In this document: piece by piece, positions 23,726 through 34,075 of the stretch
Numbering within the stretch: position 1 is the first letter of the stretch
Layout: each line of letters starts with the position of its first letter
From: Albugo candida
Lineage: Eukaryota > Oomycota > Peronosporomycetes > Albuginales > Albuginaceae
Assembly (NCBI GenBank): GCA_905220665.1
Contig: CAJNAR010000167.1
Location: 62,001 to 126,000 of the forward strand
Length of the DNA stretch: 64,000 nt
Direction: 5' to 3'
Position numbers and translations under genes: made by a program
The notes under the pieces: model-generated
Seen by the model: the letters and a program-made list of their open reading frames with translations, nothing else
The model's database searches: none
What the model was told of the DNA's origin: nothing

Positions 23726-23798
23726 TGGAGAAGCTGGGTATCGATCCCAGTACCTCTCGCATGCTAAGCGAGCGCTCTACCATCTGAGCTACATCCCC
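23726..23798 (-). tRNA. tRNA-Ala (anticodon AGC) or tRNA-Ala-headed SINE
   Basis: The 73-nt minus-strand sequence folds as a full cloverleaf. The D arm is GCTC/GAGC, the anticodon stem CTCGC/GCGAG with loop TTAGCAT (AGC, Ala), and the T arm CTGGG-ATCGATA-CCCAG, with discriminator A. The acceptor stem pairs except for one U-U mismatch. No intron. No TTTT terminator follows on the minus strand before the poly(A) tract at 23559-23492, which is odd for a functional tRNA gene and fits a SINE whose transcript runs into its tail. It is also only 94 bp from the LINE ORF1 start codon. Confidence 0.8.
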
Positions 23799-23892
23799 CC
23801 ACTTCTCAATTTGCCGGCTACTACGTGAGCCGCCAAATTAGTACAAAACAACTCGAAAAACTACCTTTTTCAACTCTTTCCTCTCGAAAACA

Positions 23893-26400
23893 ATGGTCCA
23901 AGTCGACATATCGACACAACCAAGGGTGCTAGCGTCCACTTGTAGTGACGTGGCAACCCTCATGAGTCACCCAGCCTTGAGTGATTGCATGATTGTTGAT
24001 GAGTCATCACCCCTATGTGATGACGTGGAAAGTACCCCCACCCCCTGTTTGACGGTACAGGGTAATACCGGTACTACCGGTGTAGGATGTGGTACCGGTG
24101 GTACAAGCGGTACTGTCGTTGCCCCGTCACAGGGTGACGAAAAGGCAACTGCAACTGAAAGTGTGGACGACACCAAAGGTCCCACTTTGGCAGAAATAAT
24201 CAAGTCGCAGGAGTCCTTGCGTAAGGACCAGGCTAGAGCTCGAGCGAAATTTCGCGTAGAGCTCGCAAAGCCGAAAGCCTCGGATATCGAGGCTATATTG
24301 CAGCTATATGCTGATGGGGAGCACCCGGATTGGTCGGTTCTGTCTGCTAAATTGGAAGCAGCAAGACCTTTCCAAATCCGGAAAGCAACCTTCCCGATGG
24401 TCTTGGAGACGGGCCAGTCCTTGACCCGTACTCCAAATGGAAAAATACTAACATCCCTGATGCGAGACCACGGTAATCCGGTTTTTGAAAGCCTCCTGGA
24501 GAGCCGGTCAATCGCTCAGGTGTCCAAAATGCCTGGGGGAAACATCAGAGTGATGGTCACCACAGCGGATGCCTGCCAACAGTTGGAGTGTCAGCCGGTG
24601 ACTATCCTTGGGGAGAAGTACTTTTTTCGGGAGTTTGATACTCTTGAAACAAAGTACTACCTCGATGTTTTCGGCGTAGGCGTGGAGGAAGAACGGAACA
24701 ACATTCTCCGTGCTCTTCACCAACTCGGGTGTCAAGTGGTATATGACACCTTTCGCGAGACGGTTCCAACCAAAGAGGTGGTAATGTCGACTTGGAGAGT
24801 CTACTTTGGCTGCTCAACGTGTCCCCAACAACTGGTTAGAGTTGGTAAAGTGATTGAACAAATCGCTTACGACAAACAGCTCTACCCAGTACGGGGTAAG
24901 AATGCTCCTATTCCAACGGAACGACCACGTTTTGGTCAACGTGGTCCTTACTGCTTGGATTTGGGTGCTGCAATATACACGGGAACACGGCAACAACCAA
25001 AGGAAAACAAAAAGAAAAACACAAAACAACCAAACACAACTCACACTCAGCCTCAGAATCAAAAGCAAGCAAAATCGCAACAAGAAAAACAAAAACAAAC
25101 AACCGCGCCATCGGCAGTCGTGGTGGTCCCAAAAAAGGTGGAGAAGCCAATTCAAATTCAGGAATTGGAGACGAGGCGACCGGAGCGAAAAAATTCCGAC
25201 CAAATTTCGTTGGAGCTCAACAGTCCTCCCTCTATCTCACCACCAGGGTCACCAGACTTATCACAGACCACTCCCCCCATCCTACATTTAAAAAGTCAAT
25301 CATCTTCCCATCCACGGGTGGAGAAGGATGGTGACACATACATGCAGTTGGCATGGACGCGAGGAAAGCGTAATCGAACTGAGCCGTTCGACCAAATGGT
25401 TTCCAATGCACCACCTCGTGCGCTCCCAACGTTGGCGACAAGCAATTACTTTGCTGTGCTCGCAACCATGGAGGTGGATGTCGAAGAAGTTCAAGCGGTT
25501 GCCAATCCGGCGCATGGCAATCGCATTCAAATTATTCCCGTGAAAGCACGGATGCCAAAAGAGGTAGCCACTTCGAAAGAGGCGGCACACTTTTATAAGA
25601 AGCGTCATACAACGGTGGAAAAAGCAGAGCGACCAACTCGAATTGGTGAAATCGGAGAGCTCATGGAAATGGATTCCAAAAATGCACTCCACCAGCTTCG
25701 ACCGGACAAGCTGGTCCAAGCCGATGCGTGCATCCCACATGTGCGTAGGCTGGTACAATTTTGTACTAACCCGGACCAAATCATCCGGGCAGCATTAGAT
25801 CATCCCATCACCATGCATGGGGTGCTTATTTCATGCATGGAGTCGAATGATCCTGCGTTGGACGAAGTAGCACATCTACTTCTCATCAATCGCGTTTTTG
25901 CAGCGCACAATCTCGGCGAAGATGTCACATTTACGACGCGATGGAATCGCCACGTTGGTGGAAAAGTTCCCTCCAAGAGAGCTGTATTGTTCGAGAAAGT
26001 GATGCCTTGGTGGAGGTCAGTGCCGGACACTGTTCACGGTTTGACTCGGGCGACCAAAGCTCTCGCATTATTGGAATTGTTATTTATGTCTACTGCCCCG
26101 ACATTTTACACAAACGATCACTGGATCCACTATCTCACCGATAGACCAGTGATCTGGATTCCGGGTCACCATTGTCGTTTACTCCCCATCAATGTGCTTA
26201 TCTTGTTGTTACGCTCCGACGTGGGCATAAAGTGTTGGTCGCAATGGTTTGGTGGTAAATGGCAAGGACTTCTCTGTGGCGATATCGGCGAGCTCTCAGT
26301 CAATCTCAGTTTTTTCCCTGAAGAGAAAGCAACACTTCACCTCTCAAAAGAAGATGGTGAAATGAGGTTGATTGCCGGTCCACTTCAGCGTGAATGCTAA
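23893..26400 (+). CDS. LINE ORF1 protein
   Basis: An 835-residue frame from the ATG at 23893. Residues 1-85 are Thr/Ser/Gly-rich. A charged segment (QESLRKDQARARAKFRVELA) follows near residue 110. The middle (about 180-330) has alternating strands and helices compatible with an RNA-binding domain of LINE ORF1 proteins, including GGNIRVMVTTADAC and VFGVGVEEERNN. A Lys/Gln/Asn-rich stretch (about 365-410) could bind nucleic acid. The last 200 residues are globular and unrecognised. ORF1 proteins coat the element RNA. Its final 29 bases overlap ORF2 in the +1 frame. No in-frame stops, so the copy may be functional. Confidence 0.8.
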   Translation: MVQVDISTQPRVLASTCSDVATLMSHPALSDCMIVDESSPLCDDVESTPTPCLTVQGNTGTTGVGCGTGGTSGTVVAPSQGDEKATATESVDDTKGPTLAEIIKSQESLRKDQARARAKFRVELAKPKASDIEAILQLYADGEHPDWSVLSAKLEAARPFQIRKATFPMVLETGQSLTRTPNGKILTSLMRDHGNPVFESLLESRSIAQVSKMPGGNIRVMVTTADACQQLECQPVTILGEKYFFREFDTLETKYYLDVFGVGVEEERNNILRALHQLGCQVVYDTFRETVPTKEVVMSTWRVYFGCSTCPQQLVRVGKVIEQIAYDKQLYPVRGKNAPIPTERPRFGQRGPYCLDLGAAIYTGTRQQPKENKKKNTKQPNTTHTQPQNQKQAKSQQEKQKQTTAPSAVVVVPKKVEKPIQIQELETRRPERKNSDQISLELNSPPSISPPGSPDLSQTTPPILHLKSQSSSHPRVEKDGDTYMQLAWTRGKRNRTEPFDQMVSNAPPRALPTLATSNYFAVLATMEVDVEEVQAVANPAHGNRIQIIPVKARMPKEVATSKEAAHFYKKRHTTVEKAERPTRIGEIGELMEMDSKNALHQLRPDKLVQADACIPHVRRLVQFCTNPDQIIRAALDHPITMHGVLISCMESNDPALDEVAHLLLINRVFAAHNLGEDVTFTTRWNRHVGGKVPSKRAVLFEKVMPWWRSVPDTVHGLTRATKALALLELLFMSTAPTFYTNDHWIHYLTDRPVIWIPGHHCRLLPINVLILLLRSDVGIKCWSQWFGGKWQGLLCGDIGELSVNLSFFPEEKATLHLSKEDGEMRLIAGPLQREC

Positions 26401-29400
26401 GGGCTCCTCGATTATTCCAACGTGGAACAATATCTCAGCACTCACGGTGAATGTTAATGGAATTCATAAAAATGGTCATCTTTTTATCGACCACATCCTA
26501 TCACAACACTCCATTTGTTGTGTTCAAGAAACCAAGTTTCACGATCACAACCAACTGGACTCATTTCAGTTTTTATTATCCTCAAAAATGCAGCACAAAA
26601 TGTTTGTCAATGATCACAACAGTGCATTTCTACATCCGACTCAAAACCGCAGTGGCGGCGTCATGACAATTCTTCGTTCGGACTTTCCCGGTTACTCAAC
26701 AGCTGAAGAACTTACCGAACGAAGCATTCGAAATCGTTATTTGGTTTTGCGTCTTCTCATTCACGATGCACCGGTGTATATTCACAATGTATATGCACCG
26801 GTCACGGCCGAGGAACGAGTGGGTTTTTATGATTTATTGCTTTCCAACACTTTCGAATCGACCGCAACACATATCGTATTTGGTGATTTCAACACGCCAC
26901 TCGATTCAGCTATCGATGCTTCGAGTGGAACAATTCGACACGAACCAAGTCGATTAGCGTGTTTGGAATGGCTTTCACAGTTGGGTGTGGTAGACGCTTG
27001 GCGAATCCAACATCCGACTGAAAAAGTATTTACAGGACCATTACCGCGCAAGAATCGATTAGATTATATCTGCATGTCGGAAGAGCTATTCAATATGGTA
27101 TACAAAACCTCTGAGTATTTTCGTCCACGACATGCGGGAGATCATCTGGCACAAAAAGTAACTTTTGCAAATCCAACTCAATCTCCGGGACGAGGATATT
27201 GGAAATGTTCATTACGATTATTTGAATATCCTAAAGTTGTCGAAGCAATCAAATTGGAAGCGAATTTGGTGCTCGAACAGTTACGGACAACTTCGAATCC
27301 CGGTAAAATGTGGGAATGTTGGAAGACGAAAATCAAGAAACAGCTTCAAACCATTGAAAAAAAGGTTGCACAAGATAGCCGACGTGATGTTGAGTCTAGC
27401 CAGCGTGTTTTGGAAGTCGCAGCAGCTCGATATCGCATTCAGGACACCAATGAGTCACGGTATTTTTACGAATCGAGTCTCCAACAATTTCGACTTTCAG
27501 TCGAAAACAACGCGAAATACAACCAAGATGAAAGTTTCGACCATCACGTGAAGCATATGGAGAACTCTTCAAAGCATTTTTTTCGCCCTCCGGATAGTTC
27601 TTGTCGTCGCGTGCCGATCGAAAATGTTACAAAAAAATGTGGTACCGTGACATCGAACCCGAGGGAGATTATTGACGAATTCAGAGATCATTGGGGTGGT
27701 GTCATGGGCTCTGTTTATAGCTCAGAGACCGACTCAAATGTTCCAAGTGACAGAAAGCAAAAAAAGTTACTCGATTCGATTCAAGTTTCACTTGCCTCAG
27801 CAGAGCAAGAACGTCTCTCAACTCGGTTAAGTACGACCGAGATGGCGGAAGCGATCAAGCACATGCGGAGTAGTTCTTCTCCAGGTATGGATGGACTACC
27901 AGCTGCATTTTATCAGCTTGATCCGGAAACGTTTGGCGAGTGTTTGAAGATCGTGTTCGAATTTCAGCTAGAAAGAGGAATTTTACTGCGATCACAACGT
28001 CACTCAGCAATCACACTTTTATACAAAAAAGGATCACGAGGTGATCCTGGCAACTATCGACCGATCGCACTGCTTTGCGTCGATGTGAAAGTACTTTCAA
28101 AAGTGTTGGCGTATCGATTGCAACGTTTTTTGCCAAAATTGATCCATCAAGATCAAAAAGCATTTGTGCGAGGAAGGTCGATGCATCACCATATTCGACA
28201 TCTGACCGACATACAAGACTTGGTCACTCATCGTGGGGAGGAAGCTTATGCGACCTTTCTCGACTTTGAGAAAGCTTATGATCGAGTCAATTGGACGTAC
28301 ATGTTTCGCGTTTTGGAAAAGATGGGCGTTGGAAAAAGTTTTATCGACTGGGTTCGTCTTTTGTACAATAACACAAAGGCGCAGTTGATGATTAATGGAA
28401 ATATCACACCGTCCATTACACCACAACGTGGAGTGAAACAAGGTGATCCTCTCTCAGCATTACTTTTTCTGATGACGATCGAACCTTTGGGAAATTTACT
28501 TCGACAACATGAAGAACATGGCATTTGGATTAATAGCACGACTGTCGCAACTGGATTATTTTTTGCGGACGATTCGACATTGCTTTCAGAGACACCAAAT
28601 GGTGTTTTGACGCAACTTGAACTCGTCCAAGTCTATTGCGATGGATCGGGTGCGAAACTCAACTTGAGTAAATCATCCTTGCTCTCGTTGAATCGGACCA
28701 TGCCGTGTCCACGTATTCCCAATTTGACCATAATGGGTCCGGAGGATTCGGTCAAGTATTTGGGTATGCCGTTCGGCCAGACACCGACTCATTCGATGGT
28801 TATTTCAACTCTCGACAAGCGTTTTTACGATGGGTTTGGTGCATGGTTTCGACGAGCACGAACTGTTCGTGGTCGACTACTGGTTGCGCAGACGATGATT
28901 TTATCACGTTTGTGGCATTACACGATGCACGTAGACATACCAGCAGCGACAATTCGACAGTGGCAATCGATGTTAAATCGATTTGTGCTTGGTCGGAAAC
29001 ACAAAAAAGGTTCAAAACATGTTCACCTGCTCAGCAAAGAGTTTTTATATCTTCGCCGACAAGATGGTGGACTACAAGTTCCTTTTTTGGTGGGACGACT
29101 AAAGCTACAACGTATTCAATCCTTCAGCAGTTCGCATCCGATGCGTCAACAATTATTCCTGCGAATTGGACAACTGCTTCGACGGAATTATTACAACTTA
29201 TCCAACCTCCCTTTGGACCACACAAGCCGATGGATATATTCACCATCCCACCAAATCGACATGGGAAAATGGTTCAATGGGAGAGCATATCATCATGGTG
29301 GAAACAAGCATTTAGAATGTGGCATCAGATGGATTGGAGCATTTCAATATCAGATTTAAATGTTTCACAACGCCGTCAGTACTACATGGAACAGCCGATG

Positions 29401-30570
29401 TGGTTTCACTGCGACCAAAAATTACATTACGAAGCTGCTACTCGTCATCCGAGTACGCAGAACGTTTGGTACAATCTTGGCATGGTGGATGAACCACATC
29501 GAACATTTCGAAAAACGTTTGCTACACTTTTCGACGTTCGAAGTTTGCAAGACTTTCTTCGTGAAAGCGACACATGGCCAACGAAGGAAGATTTCGTCGC
29601 CAACTATTACAACGACGAAGAGCAGAACACCTCGGATATGTCTGAAGAAAAGTTGCTGAGTCGACTTTACAATGAAATCACTCAGATTCTCCAGCGTATC
29701 CACTCGACGATTGGTCTCATCACTTGGATTATACCAACCACAAGTGGAAGATCATTTTATGTGGGAGTAAAAAGCAAGGAAAGGAAACATTATTTTCCAT
29801 CTATTCCACGCTCACAACTATCACGAATCGTCTGGAAACCTCCCGAACCAACCAAGAGTCATCCGATGTCGACACATTGGTCATCACGGGAGAGATCGGA
29901 CGCACTGGATTCAGAACGAGTTCGAACTTTTATGGCTACATCACGGCATCTTCGAAAACGTGTATTACCAATTTTCGAAGATTTACAGTTTCGTCTAGCC
30001 TTTCGAATGTTGCCAGTTCGATCTCGTTTCTGGTTCTTAACAAATATTCAGCCCGATATTATCTTGTGCACGCAGCCTTCGTGTGGGGCAGTGGAATCCG
30101 ATCAACATCTCTTTCTAGAGTGCGATCACACGGCACAGTTATGGAGAGAGTTACTCCCTAGTTGGGATCAGTTTTTCTCCTCTCGACCACGTTGGACGCA
30201 TATTGCATGTGCAATCGTACCAACACTACGGTTGGATTGGAAAGATTATTTATCAATTATCTCAGATTTATGGCTTGCATTGCAAGCGGTGACACTACAC
30301 TTCGTCTGGACAGATCGGAATCGTCGTTTGTTCGATCATCGATCAGCAACTCCGACAGTTCCAGCACTTTCCGTCATTTACACCACGTTTAGTGTGCACG
30401 TTCGGTACTTTCGAAGACAGTGTTACGACCAAGAGGAACGCATTCGGCTTGCAAAGGTACTGGATCAACTCGAAACGCAAGGATCATTTGGTGGATTTTT
30501 CAGAAGTCGAAGATCATTGCTGCGGGTCCGGCACAGGCGAGTGGAACGGCAAGTGCAACTCGGATCCTAG
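26372..30570 (+). CDS. LINE ORF2: endonuclease and reverse transcriptase, one frameshift
   Basis: The open frame starts right after a TGA at 26369-26371 and the first ATG is far inside the endonuclease, so translation probably begins by frameshift or reinitiation from ORF1. The APE domain shows TVNVNGI, QETKF, SGGVM, YAPV, FGDFN and RLDYI. The RT shows GDPGNYRPI, LDFEKAYDRVNW, GVKQGDPLSALLF, FFADDS (catalytic DD) and KSSLLSLN. The frame ends at 29359. The family's C-terminal part continues in the next frame (stop at 30568-30570), with SSWWKQAFRMWHQ and a zinc knuckle (CTQPSC, HLFLEC). The switch lies between about 29100 and 29330 and is one net indel, so this copy lacks its C-terminus unless the shift is an assembly error. 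The restored protein is not written out. Confidence 0.85.
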
Positions 30571-30644
30571 TCCTAGTTGGCTGGTGATGCTCACCGTAGT
30601 GTGGCGCACACCAATTTACAAACCACGGTACTTTTGGACCATTC

Positions 30645-30680
30645 TTACAACTTTACAACTTTACAACTTTACAACTTTAC
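30645..30680 (+). repeat. TTACAACT tandem repeat, LINE 3' tail
   Basis: Four and a half copies of the 8-mer TTACAACT. It follows ORF2 by 75 bp and marks the element's 3' end, as in LINEs that carry simple-repeat tails rather than poly(A). Confidence 0.85.
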
Positions 30681-30900
30681 AGCATTTACAAGCTGAACAC
30701 AGTCTCGTATTAAGGGTGCTGAGGCTACTACGATACGAGATTATCGACGAGAAGACATATTATCATCTCTCACAGGTATTTCACGAAACGTTTTTATATG
30801 TATATATGTTATTTAAGATAGCCTAGGCAACTAGAGAAGTCAGTTAGTCTAATTCTAGTAATATAGACACCTTCAACTGAGCTGGGGCGGACCCCTATGC
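30681..30900. other. LINE flank, no gene recognised
   Basis: 220 bp between the LINE tail and the SINE-like insertion. It begins AGCATTTACAAGCTG, which I could not match near the element's 5' end, so no LINE target-site duplication is claimed. No open frame of note. Confidence 0.5.
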
Positions 30901-31154
30901 CCGCGTTGATATTGTCAAGGATTTCATTACACTGTTTATCTGGTTTTTTAACTACCTTCCTTATCCTATCATGAGTCCCTGACCGTGTGAATATCACTTA
31001 AGTCTGACTTCAAACCTAGGGAGGCAGATATTTTCCAAGCTTATTGCTTGGGTGGGCTCAAACCGCTGCCCACACTGCCGGGAATCGAACTAACGACCTC
31101 CGGCAGGGGCTCCGTGCGCTCAAGTGCTTAACCGACTGAGCCGCGTTGATATTG
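30901..31154. repeat. 14-bp direct repeats, target-site duplication of the SINE-like element
   Basis: CCGCGTTGATATTG occurs exactly at 30901-30914 and 31141-31154. The flanking bases differ, so the match is limited to these 14 bp. It brackets a 226-bp insert with a tRNA-like head, which is the signature of target-primed insertion. Confidence 0.85.
30915..31140 (-). mobile_element. tRNA-derived SINE-like insertion, 226 bp
   Basis: Read on the minus strand the insert starts CTCAGTCGGTTAAGC (box A-like; the preceding GG is shared with the duplication). About 45 bp later comes GTTCGATTCCC (box B), the spacing of a polymerase III promoter in a tRNA gene. The head does not fold into a complete tRNA. 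The unrelated body runs about 150 bp and ends without poly(A) (GTAATGAAATCCTTGA). It is flanked by a perfect 14-bp duplication. With no coding capacity it would depend on a LINE for movement. The neighbouring LINE is a candidate, but the 3' ends do not match visibly. Confidence 0.75.
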
Positions 31155-33024
31155 CATGGAGCCTAGACTGGGCTAGAAAACCGGTAATACTGGTTAAAGC
31201 ACTGTGACGGTTTGCGCAAGTACTAATTTGTGTGCATGGTACAGATACGGATCACATTGTTTGTGTTTGTAGATGCACCGTAGTAGCAGTGTAAGTACGA
31301 CTCAGTGCAGAATGATTTTCGGTCGTATCATCTATTATCTTAAAGCCTTTTCTCTTTGACGCATGCAATTGAATCACAGCGATGGCGATGGATAGATGCG
31401 CTGTTACAGGAGTGACAAACAACAAGCGTCCACGTAATTCACTCGATGTATTTTCCTGGTAATTCTCCATCTGCCAATACAACTCAAATCTTTGAAGCTG
31501 CTGAGCACCACTTTCGCGTGGACGCTTTCTAAAACCTCTTCGATCGCCCGCAACTCTTTACACTCTGATCAACCGTTTGTTTAAATCCAGAGTCGGATAA
31601 GACGACATTGAGCTTAACGTGTCCACGAAACTACATGCTGATAATGTGTACTCATCTCTGTCCCGCTCAAAGCAGTAGCACACCAAGTAGCTCGACATCG
31701 GACCCACATGATAGCTCTGTAGTACCTCCAACAGACGAGCAACTAGATCAAAATCGAGCGATACCGACCAAGAACGCGTATAACATGCGAAGAGTTCGCA
31801 AGACTCGCGCACGAGTCCAATCCGGTACTCCCAAATTGATGGAGGGACGATTTGTATCATCGTATGCAGCCTCCAGCTCCGATCTAAAAAGCGCATATCT
31901 GGATGCAATAGATACTGTCAATACGGAACCCGTGGAAGGTGTGCTGGTGTATGTTCAGGCCGCATGTATTAACGTGAATGGACTCTCATCAGAGAATCGA
32001 TGCAATCGTAGAAACAGTGCTCAAAATTGGTCTTTTACGGGATTAATGTGATGCAGCCAAATGCGTCTATTTCTCGATTTCTAGACAGTCGGGAGACGTA
32101 AGAGTATGGTCCGATGATACCGTTGATAAACGGCGATGTACGACTTTGCAAGAGGACAAACTCGCGCCGGAATGCCTTTTAGGTGCATATGCGTCGGTAC
32201 TCATGTGTCCGCCACCCACAAAGGGCCCTATATTGGTTGCTGACAGTCTCCATTACCAGAATTGTTGCTGGTTTTCCTTTCCGAATTCTTGGCCGACCAA
32301 ATCGCAGGACGAAAAGACTGCAGCATGTCGCAAAAGTACGAAGAATGGATTATGTGATATTGGCGTCGAACCCAACGGCGTCGACTGCACATTTGCATAC
32401 GATATTTTAGGCTGGGTCCCTTTGCACGATGTAGTTAGAATTACTGTATCAGAAATCCCAAGACAGGGTGCTCGTGTGCAAAATTCTCCGAATGGTGCAA
32501 AGCCGCGATTAGAATGCAGCTGATATATATACTTGGAGATTTAAGGAGCTTGTACTTTGGCAGAATTCAGCAGATCTAAAAGGCAATGAGGAGCGGGCAG
32601 AAAGAATTATCGAGACGTAAACGAGTGTTTTAGCCAATAGCAGCTTCCAAATTTAGACCACTTCCGATTTCAATACAACTCGCTGGGATCAATCCTCCGC
32701 GCTACTACAATGTGCCACAATTGGTCAAAAGCCAGGATGTAAGCGCATTGGGTATGCTCAAATTTATCAGCGTGTGCTCTTGCTAAAAGTTCTGATATTG
32801 ACACCTTTCGATTTCTTAATTGACGAAAGTGCAGCACACGCTAACGCCCGCTGCAGTCTCAGAAGCCGTAGATGACAGCCGCTGCCAACGGGTTATGAGT
32901 AAGGTTCGTGTGTGTCTGTCGATCGGAGCAGTGCTCATGATCTCTATTGGAATGAATCGGGTATGGTGAGTGTGATCATCAATCAATCCACGCGTAAGTA
33001 ATAGTCTTTTCAATCGATAAAAAT
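31155..33024. other. Degenerate ORFs, possibly remains of another LINE
   Basis: The plus-strand frames 31608-32051 (ATG, 147 residues) and 32146-32523 (125 residues) are the only longer ones. The first ends in ACINVNGLSSENR, which resembles the N-terminal motif of LINE endonucleases (T-x-NVNG), then breaks by frameshifts. The second (RRCTTLQEDKLAPECLLGAY in the extended frame) could be its continuation. No reverse transcriptase motifs follow. I treat this as a probable transposon relic of low certainty rather than a gene. Confidence 0.35.
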
Positions 33025-33390
33025 CCCATATTTATTTCCATCCAAATTCCACCAGTTCTATAACGCCGGCTCTATAACACGCAATCTGATTGCATGAATG
33101 TCTGGAGGCCTTCTGGTGGGCCAATTTCAAAGCAACCAAGAGTAATCCGATGTTGAAACATTGGAAATCGTGGGAGAGATCGGACACAACGGATTCAAAA
33201 CGAGTTCGAGCGTTCATGGTTACATCACGGCATCTTCGGAAACGTGTCCTTCTAGTTTTTTAGGATCTACAGTTTTGTCGGGCCTTTCAAATGCTGTCAG
33301 TTCGATCTCGTTTCTGATTTTTTTCTTAAATATTCTGTCGATATCATATATTGTGCAATCTGCCTTCGTGTGGGGCAGTGAAATCGAATA
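33025..33390 (+). mobile_element. Decayed fragment of the LINE ORF2 3' region
   Basis: 33131-33390 aligns by eye with 29845-30095 of the intact element. Shared blocks include GGGAGAGATCGGACRCA, TACATCACGGCATCTTCG, CAGTTCGATCTCGTTTCTG and CCTTCGTGTGGGGCAGTG, with scattered substitutions and small indels. Looser similarity extends back to about 33025 (TTTCCATC...ATTCCAC) with an insertion of about 45 bp. The fragment is out of frame and truncated at both ends, so it is an older copy of the same family. Confidence 0.8.
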
Positions 33391-34075
33391 GGCTTTGGAA
33401 TCCGCATATATAATGTGTCATCGTTCAAACCTGCTGACATTGACATTACAACAAGCTCTAGCTGAAAATATATGAGCATCGCGCGGAGCTCCCAAAGCGT
33501 TAAGGTGAAGGTTATAAGTAGATGCATGATGACGCTTGTAATTTGAAGGCATGTTGCCGATACACCTCTCATACATGCTCAAGATTTGAGCTTACCTACT
33601 AGATCAGATCTATCTTCCTAACGTACGGCTGCTTCATGAGAGAAAGTTTAAGCAAATGGACAATGAAATTTATTTCGACAATCTATCATCATTGACACAA
33701 AGTACTGAACGCTGTAGTGTCAAAACCTCCCTCGATACAATCATCACATGGTGCAGAACGCAAGGATGAGTGAGCCATGATAAGAGATCGTGAGCATGAG
33801 CACGTAGCACTTATACCCTTCACTTTTTAGAAGCTCGACAAAGCTGCTGATGGTTAGATTTCATGCCACATCCTTCAATTCCATAGACATAAACGGCCTT
33901 GATACACCTGCGAGATAAGTAAAGTTTACCAATCTCCGTCGGGTCACCGTCTTAACACAAAACAAGCATCGAAGGTCGCGTGACAGGGTTCAATAAGAGA
34001 GACTTTGCACCAGATTGATATATTATGTCAGGTTAACGTCAGCAAAACGTCCGGCATGACGCAAGTATCACAGAA
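33391..34075. other. Intergenic, no gene recognised
   Basis: About 685 bp between the LINE relic and the CCDC90-like gene. Only short frames on either strand. No repeat or RNA gene was recognised. Confidence 0.5.

Larger units (their letters stand above)
23799..30680 (+). mobile_element. Non-LTR retrotransposon (LINE, L1/Tx1-like), nearly complete
   Basis: An element of about 6.9 kb with a short 5' UTR (about 94 bp at most), ORF1 (23893-26400), overlapping ORF2 with apurinic endonuclease, reverse transcriptase and a C-terminal zinc knuckle (26372-30570), and a 3' tail of TTACAACT repeats (30645-30680) instead of poly(A). The clade call rests on the APE endonuclease plus RT motifs such as KAYDRVNW and FFADDS. 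No target-site duplication was found, so the 5' border is approximate. The copy looks young: both ORFs are long, with a single frameshift in ORF2. An older related fragment lies at 33025-33390. Confidence 0.85.

Noticed and set aside
28705..29100. First part of the 621-residue frame overlapping the RT
   Set aside because: Over this stretch the real coding frame is the RT (26372 frame). Only the later part of this frame, after the frameshift, is LINE C-terminus.
23799..30700. Target-site duplication for the LINE
   Set aside because: The sequence after the TTACAACT tail (AGCATTTACAAG) was not found near the 5' end, so none is claimed.
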